This document shows, one piece after another, positions 59,621 through 64,000 of a DNA stretch of 64,000 nucleotides; positions within the stretch are counted from its first letter, which is position 1; the number at the start of each line of letters is the position of its first letter. The notes below the pieces were generated by a model that searched no databases, was not told where the DNA came from, and saw only the letters and a list, made by a program, of their open reading frames with translations. The position numbers and the translations under genes are program-made. Origin of the DNA: Mesostigma viride (taxonomy: Eukaryota > Streptophyta > Mesostigmatophyceae > Mesostigmatales > Mesostigmataceae); the NCBI GenBank assembly GCA_009746045.1, contig RPFO01002047.1:1-64000 (forward strand). The letters run 5' to 3'.

Positions 59621-60368
59621 GTATGTTATTTGTGTAGTATAAAGTGCACCGTTGTGCATATGAGTACATTTTTGTAGATCGATCGATGCATCATGCCGAT
59701 GCCTATATAAGTTACAGTAAGTTATGTTTATAGTATTATATGCACATGGTTCATCCCTCTATTGCCCGATAATACATTTCTGTCGTAGACCTGTATTGGT
59801 GGCTATATAGTATGCATGCTTGCCCAACGTAATAGCAATTGTGCAAGTGCATCATTGAATGAATCCAATAACTTTGTGATAGGGATTCGATGCCGGGATT
59901 AATTTATTCAATCATGGCTGGTTTGACAGAGAGTCACACGGGATACTGACTGGTCATTGCATGCACTGACAGTGCTCAGTGTGGTTTTACCGGATTAGGA
60001 TACATTTTTTTGTTTAGGATACATTTGATGCACTGTGCAGTTTTCAGATGTGTTTGAGGGGGTTGATTGCGCCTAACATGCATTTTATTGAAGCAATGAG
60101 TTTCCCAAGATATACATGATATAAACTAAGACAATTGACCCATTAAGGCAATGAGACAACATCAATAAGACAACTTATGCCAATTGAATAAGACAACTCA
60201 ACCTTACAGGACGTTGGGCCATCATACGTCCGGAATAATTGTCTCACTTATTACATAACCAAACTTTTTGAGGGATCGCCATGGTTGCATGGTTTCAACA
60301 CATGCGCCCTGCACTCATGTGCATCAAAGGTGTTGCGTCTAGTGCCAACTCAGTGTCAAAGAACTGAT
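59621..60368. other. Intron or intergenic DNA
   Basis: Starts with a good donor site (GTATGT). AT-rich, with no ORF or repeat of note. Confidence 0.35.
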
Positions 60369-60559
60369 TCAATCATATTTCCCCCGTGGCCATGAAGGCC
60401 CACATGAGTTAAACATGGCCGAGAGTGATTGCATCATCCTTCTTGGCGACATCGGTCTTGACGACGTCGATGGGGAAGACGGCAGCACCTGCATGTGAAC
60501 AAAAGAATCCATGAATTGTGGCATCCAAAGGCAACAACATATTAGCATCCCATTGAACA

Positions 60560-60895
60560 CGCAGCCACGCTGACCCGGCCATCCAGCCGCCCACGCAGCC
60601 ACAAAGCCAGCCAGCCACGCAGTGACGCACCCACCCAGCCACACATCCACGCATCCACGCACCCGGCACCCCCCCCAGCCAGCCAGCCAGCCAGCCACGC
60701 AGCCACGCAGCAGCGCAGCCACGCAGCCACGCAGCCACACAGCCACGCACCCTCCTTTCCAGCCAAGCAGCCACGCAGTCACACAGTCAACCCCCCCATC
60801 CCCCCCCCCCCCCCCCCCCCCCACCCACCCACCCCCCCCCACCCACCCACCCCACCCACCCACCCCACCCCCCACCCCACCCACTCAACACTACA
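60560..60895. repeat. CAGCCACG-type minisatellite and C-rich tract at the 3' end of the poly-Gln ORF
   Basis: Units such as CAGCCACGCAGCCACG run to about 60785. C runs and CCCACC units follow to 60885. The last ~35 codons of the minus-strand ORF read through this tract (GGVGGWGG), so the natural stop may lie elsewhere or the end has expanded. Confidence 0.85.
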
Positions 60896-61580
60896 CGAAT
60901 GACTCACAAAGAACTGCTGCACCACCGATGATCCCTGCGGGAACTGCTCTGCTGCCGACGGTCCCTGCGAAAACTGCTGCAGTGCCGACCATGCCTGTGG
61001 AATCTGCCACATTGCCGACGCTGCCTGCGGGAACTGAAGCGCTGCTGGTGACGCCAGCTGTAACTGAAGTGCTCCCGACGATGCCTGCGGGAACTGCTGT
61101 GTTGCCGGTGACGCCAGCTGTAGATGAAGCACTGCCGACGATGCCTGCGGGAACTGCTGCTGCTGCTGCTGCGGGAACTGCTGCTGCTGCTGCGGGAACT
61201 GCTGCTGCTGCTGCGGGAACTGCTGCTGCTGCTGCGGGAACTGCTGCTGCTGCTGCGGGAACTGCTGCTGCTGCTGCGGGAACTGCTGCTGCTGCTGCGG
61301 GAACTGCTGCTGCTGCTGCGGGAACTGCTGCTGCTGCTGCGGGAACTGCTGCTGCTGCTGCGGGAACTGCTGCTGCTGCTGCGGGAACTGCTGCTGCTGC
61401 TGCGGGAACTGCTGCTGCTGCTGCGGGAACTGCTGCTGCTGCTGCGGGAACTGCTGCTGCTGCTGCGGGAACTGCTGCTGCTGCTGCGGGAACTGCTGGT
61501 GCTGCTGCTGCTGCTGCGGCGGCGGCTGCGGGAACTGCTGCTGCTGTTGCTGTAGCTGTTGCTGTAGCTGTTGCTGTTGC

Positions 61581-61670
<90 letters not shown>

Positions 61671-63139
61671 AGTTGCTGCTGCAGTTGCTGCTGCTGCTGC
61701 TGCAGTTGCTGCTCCAGCTGGACCACTTGTTTCTGCACCTCTTTGTACAGCTGCAAACCAAGCTGTTCAACCTTCTTGCTTTGGTTCTCCATAGCTCGTT
61801 GCATCTCTCTCATCGTCTGTTCCACGCCCACCAGTACGGGGGTCGGCGGCGGCAGCGGCTGGGTACGCTCTGGCTGGGTGCGCTCTGGCTGCCGGCGTTT
61901 CTCTGCCGGCTGGGAGGACTTGGCTTTGCTGTTCCGCTTGGGTCGCTGTTGTGCGTTGGTGACGTCCACCAAAGGCGTGGCTGCCTCTGGGGGCTTCACT
62001 ATGGGCGGGAGGGCACGCACTCGCATCCCCCGGCTAGGCGCCGGAGGCCACGCCGCTGCAGCAGGACCTGAATACAAGGCAAGGGCGGGGTCCCTAGGAA
62101 ATCCTGTTGTCAAGATGCATGGGACCTCAGCGAGGAAGTCCCATGTCATCTGGGACACCAGCTCACCTTGGTGCGACTGGGCCCAGGCGAGAGTGCGCTC
62201 AATACGCTCGTTTCGCGCACTCTCCGGAAATGTGTCAACTACCTTGAATCCGGGGATGTGCCCAGTGGCAGGGTCACGATCGACGACCATGCACACCACA
62301 TCTGTCATCTTGATGGTAGAGGATCTCCCCCGTGCCGCATTTGTGTATGCCGATTTTAATGTTTTCTTTGTTGTGTAGGTCGTTTGGGCGACCAGCACCG
62401 CTTGCAGCTGTTTGTCGATGGTGAGGCCCCCCACCACCACCCCGAGGGTATCCCAGCCAGAAATTTCCACGACAGACAGTGCCATCGGTCCACTGCGGCT
62501 AAAAGACCTTGCAGTAGGGACCGGCGTGCCATCGTCCCGCTTTTCAGGAACGCCGGCCTCAGGTAGAGGGGAAGAGAACAGAGCCTCCTTAGTGGCGTCC
62601 AGCCCCGAACCCGGGTTTGAATGACCATGCTCGTCGGCAGGACGCTGAGGAGACATCGGGGAATCTTTCTCGTTTGTCGCATTTGCAGCCCCATCATGAT
62701 GGAAGTCATCCTCTGCCATTGCAGCTTCATCATCACAACCGACATCATCATCGAAATTCAGGTCATCCTCGGTGACGGGCGGGCGAAACGAATTATCCGG
62801 GCACTCTGGGCTGATAGTGGAAGGCTCCGTGGGCTTAATGTTGCTAGTGTGCCCTGGCTGCTCGAGCGTGGCGCACGGCTGGCATCGTGGAGGGCCGCCG
62901 CAGTCAGAGCATTGCCATTCCGTGCCGTCACCGTCGTCTGCGTGCCTGAAAATATGCGTACAGATGCCGTGCAGGACCTTGCCACATCGGCCGGCGCATT
63001 GGTGGTTTGCACCGGCCAAAAAATCTACTTTCATGGCACCAGGTTTCTTTCCTAGCACCCATTTTCTACAATCGTCCCCGGCATAACACAAATCACTCAA
63101 TTCGTCCATGTCATCGCTTCGGCTATCAGCATCGGGCAT
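60779..63139 (-). CDS. Zinc-binding, poly-Gln/QF-P repeat nuclear-type protein (786 residues)
   Basis: A single minus-strand frame from MPDADSRSDDMDELSD. Residues ~17-90 are Cys/His-rich: 'CYAGDDC', 'HQCAGRCGKVLHGICTH', 'WQCSDCGG' and 'RCQPC', a PHD- or BED-like zinc module I cannot assign exactly. An acidic region follows, then a compact domain (~215-350, 'SVVEISGWDTLGVVVGG', 'DVVCMVVDRDPATG', 'RIERTLAWAQSHQGELVSQM'). Next come a basic stretch (KRNSKAKSSQPAEKRRQ), a coiled coil (MREMQRAMENQSKKVEQL), pure Gln runs and about 17 repeats of the heptad QQQQQFP encoded by a 21-bp unit. The C-terminus is diverged QFPQ repeats, then C-rich microsatellite read-through. No intron is needed. It could be a transcriptional regulator or a mobile-element protein; neither is established. 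Confidence 0.55.
61147..61720 (-). repeat. Coding repeat: 21-bp units and CTG/TTG runs (poly-Gln)
   Basis: A plus-strand unit of GGGAACTGCTGCTGCTGCTG plus C recurs about 17 times (61147-61500), then TGT/TGC triplet runs to 61720. All slips are multiples of 3, which supports selection on the minus-strand reading frame. Confidence 0.95.
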
Positions 63140-63230
63140 AGTTCCCGTGGCTAGTGCCCATCACCTTCCACCTTGAGCGGGGCGAAGTCACGAATTCAAG
63201 CGCGAAGTGCATTTGAATCAAGCGGGAACT
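63140..63230. other. 5' flank of the poly-Gln ORF
   Basis: Short unique sequence between the ORF start and the satellite array. No promoter motif recognised. Confidence 0.3.
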
Positions 63231-64000
63231 GGGTGACACTGCTTGAAGACAGGTGAAGACGCGGTGAAGACGTGAAGACGTGAAGACGTGAAGACGTGAA
63301 GACGTGAAGACGTGAAGACGTTCAGACACGATACGGCAAGTTCAGGTGAAGTTCAGGTGTTCAGGTGAAGCCGTGAAGACGTGAAGCCGTGAAGCCGTGA
63401 AGACGTGGTGAAGACAGGTGAAGACGCGGTGAAGACGTGAAGACGTGAAGACGTGAAGACGTTCAGACACGATACGGCAAGTTCAGGTGAAGTTCAGGTG
63501 TTCAGGTGAAGCCGTGAAGACGTGAAGCCGTGAAGCCGTGAAGACGTGGTGAAGACAGGTGAAGACGCGGTGAAGACGTGAAGACGTGAAGACGTGAAGA
63601 CGTGAAGACGTTCAGACACGATACGGCAAGTTCAGGTGAAGTTCAGGTGTTCAGGTGAAGCCGTGAAGACGTGAAGCCGTGAAGCCGTGAAGACGTGGTG
63701 AAGACAGGTGAAGACGCGGTGAAGACGTGAAGACGTGAAGACGTGAAGACGTTCAGACACGATACGGCAAGTTCAGGTGAAGTTCAGGTGTTCAGGTGAA
63801 GCCGTGAAGACGTGAAGCCGTGAAGCCGTGAAGACGTGGTGAAGACAGGTGAAGACGCGGTGAAGACGTGAAGACGTGAAGACGTGAAGACGTGAAGACG
63901 TTCAGACACGATACGGCAAGTTCAGGTGAAGTTCAGGTGTTCAGGTGAAGCCGTGAAGACGTGAAGCCGTGAAGCCGTGAAGACGTGGTGAAGACAGGTG
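63231..64000. repeat. Higher-order satellite built from a 9-bp GTGAAGACG unit, running off the window
   Basis: GTGAAGACG/GTGAAGCCG units alternate with TTCAGACACGATACGGCAAG and GTTCAGGTGAAGTTCAGGTG in a higher-order unit of about 145-155 bp. It repeats at least four times with near identity, differing by one 9-bp unit in alternate copies. The last copy is cut by the window end. Confidence 0.95.

Overview
The window is nuclear DNA of a eukaryote. Host genes have short exons and GT-AG introns, retrotransposons of several classes are nested in one another, and very long simple-sequence tracts are present ((CCCA)n, (CCCT)n, (CTGC)n, (GGTGTCAC)n). GC-rich genes, Ty3-like elements, TTAA elements and 8-bp minisatellites would fit a green alga such as a prasinophyte (Cymbomonas-like), but no marker gene fixes the species and that is inference. 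LAYOUT: (1) 1-2932: decayed, unrecognised ORFs and a probable LTR, probably older mobile DNA. (2) 2933-28878: one minus-strand Ty3/gypsy element, recently inserted (near-identical repeats, 4-bp target duplication TCCA). In its own 5'->3' order it reads terminal repeat, gag-protease, a complete C5 DNA methyltransferase domain, RT-RNaseH-integrase with a C-terminal PHD finger, then terminal repeats. Two related 7.3-7.5 kb TIR transposons (A 8037-15510, target duplication GCT; B 16701-24021, target duplication ATA) sit in the coding region, one on each side of the methyltransferase. Removing B with one ATA copy fuses gag-protease and methyltransferase in one frame, so the methyltransferase belongs to the retrotransposon. 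A itself carries a TTAA-flanked transposon (D 12510-14402), whose empty site survives in B. (3) 28883-29917: 3' end and LTR of another LTR element. (4) 29918-37370: LINE territory with two ORF1 copies, a broken ORF2, SINE insertions, LINE 3' tails of (TTAA)n, and a second TTAA transposon (C 34008-36639) inserted in such a tail. (5) 39346-56214: a ten-exon host gene on the minus strand for a predicted ~1073-residue large GTPase (dynamin/SLIP-GC-like). All nine exon junctions keep phase. Its introns hold a 2.5-kb C-rich tract and 273 units of CTGC. (6) 57947-59620: a divergent plus-strand gene for a membrane-anchored IPT/TIG protein, 3' end not found. (7) 60779-63139: a minus-strand ORF for a zinc-binding, poly-Gln protein. 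(8) 63231-64000: a satellite array running off the window. The most notable system is the methyltransferase-carrying retrotransposon. It also shows a Tf1-like 13-nt self-complementary primer/primer-binding-site pair and a split, circularly permuted repeat arrangement at its ends.
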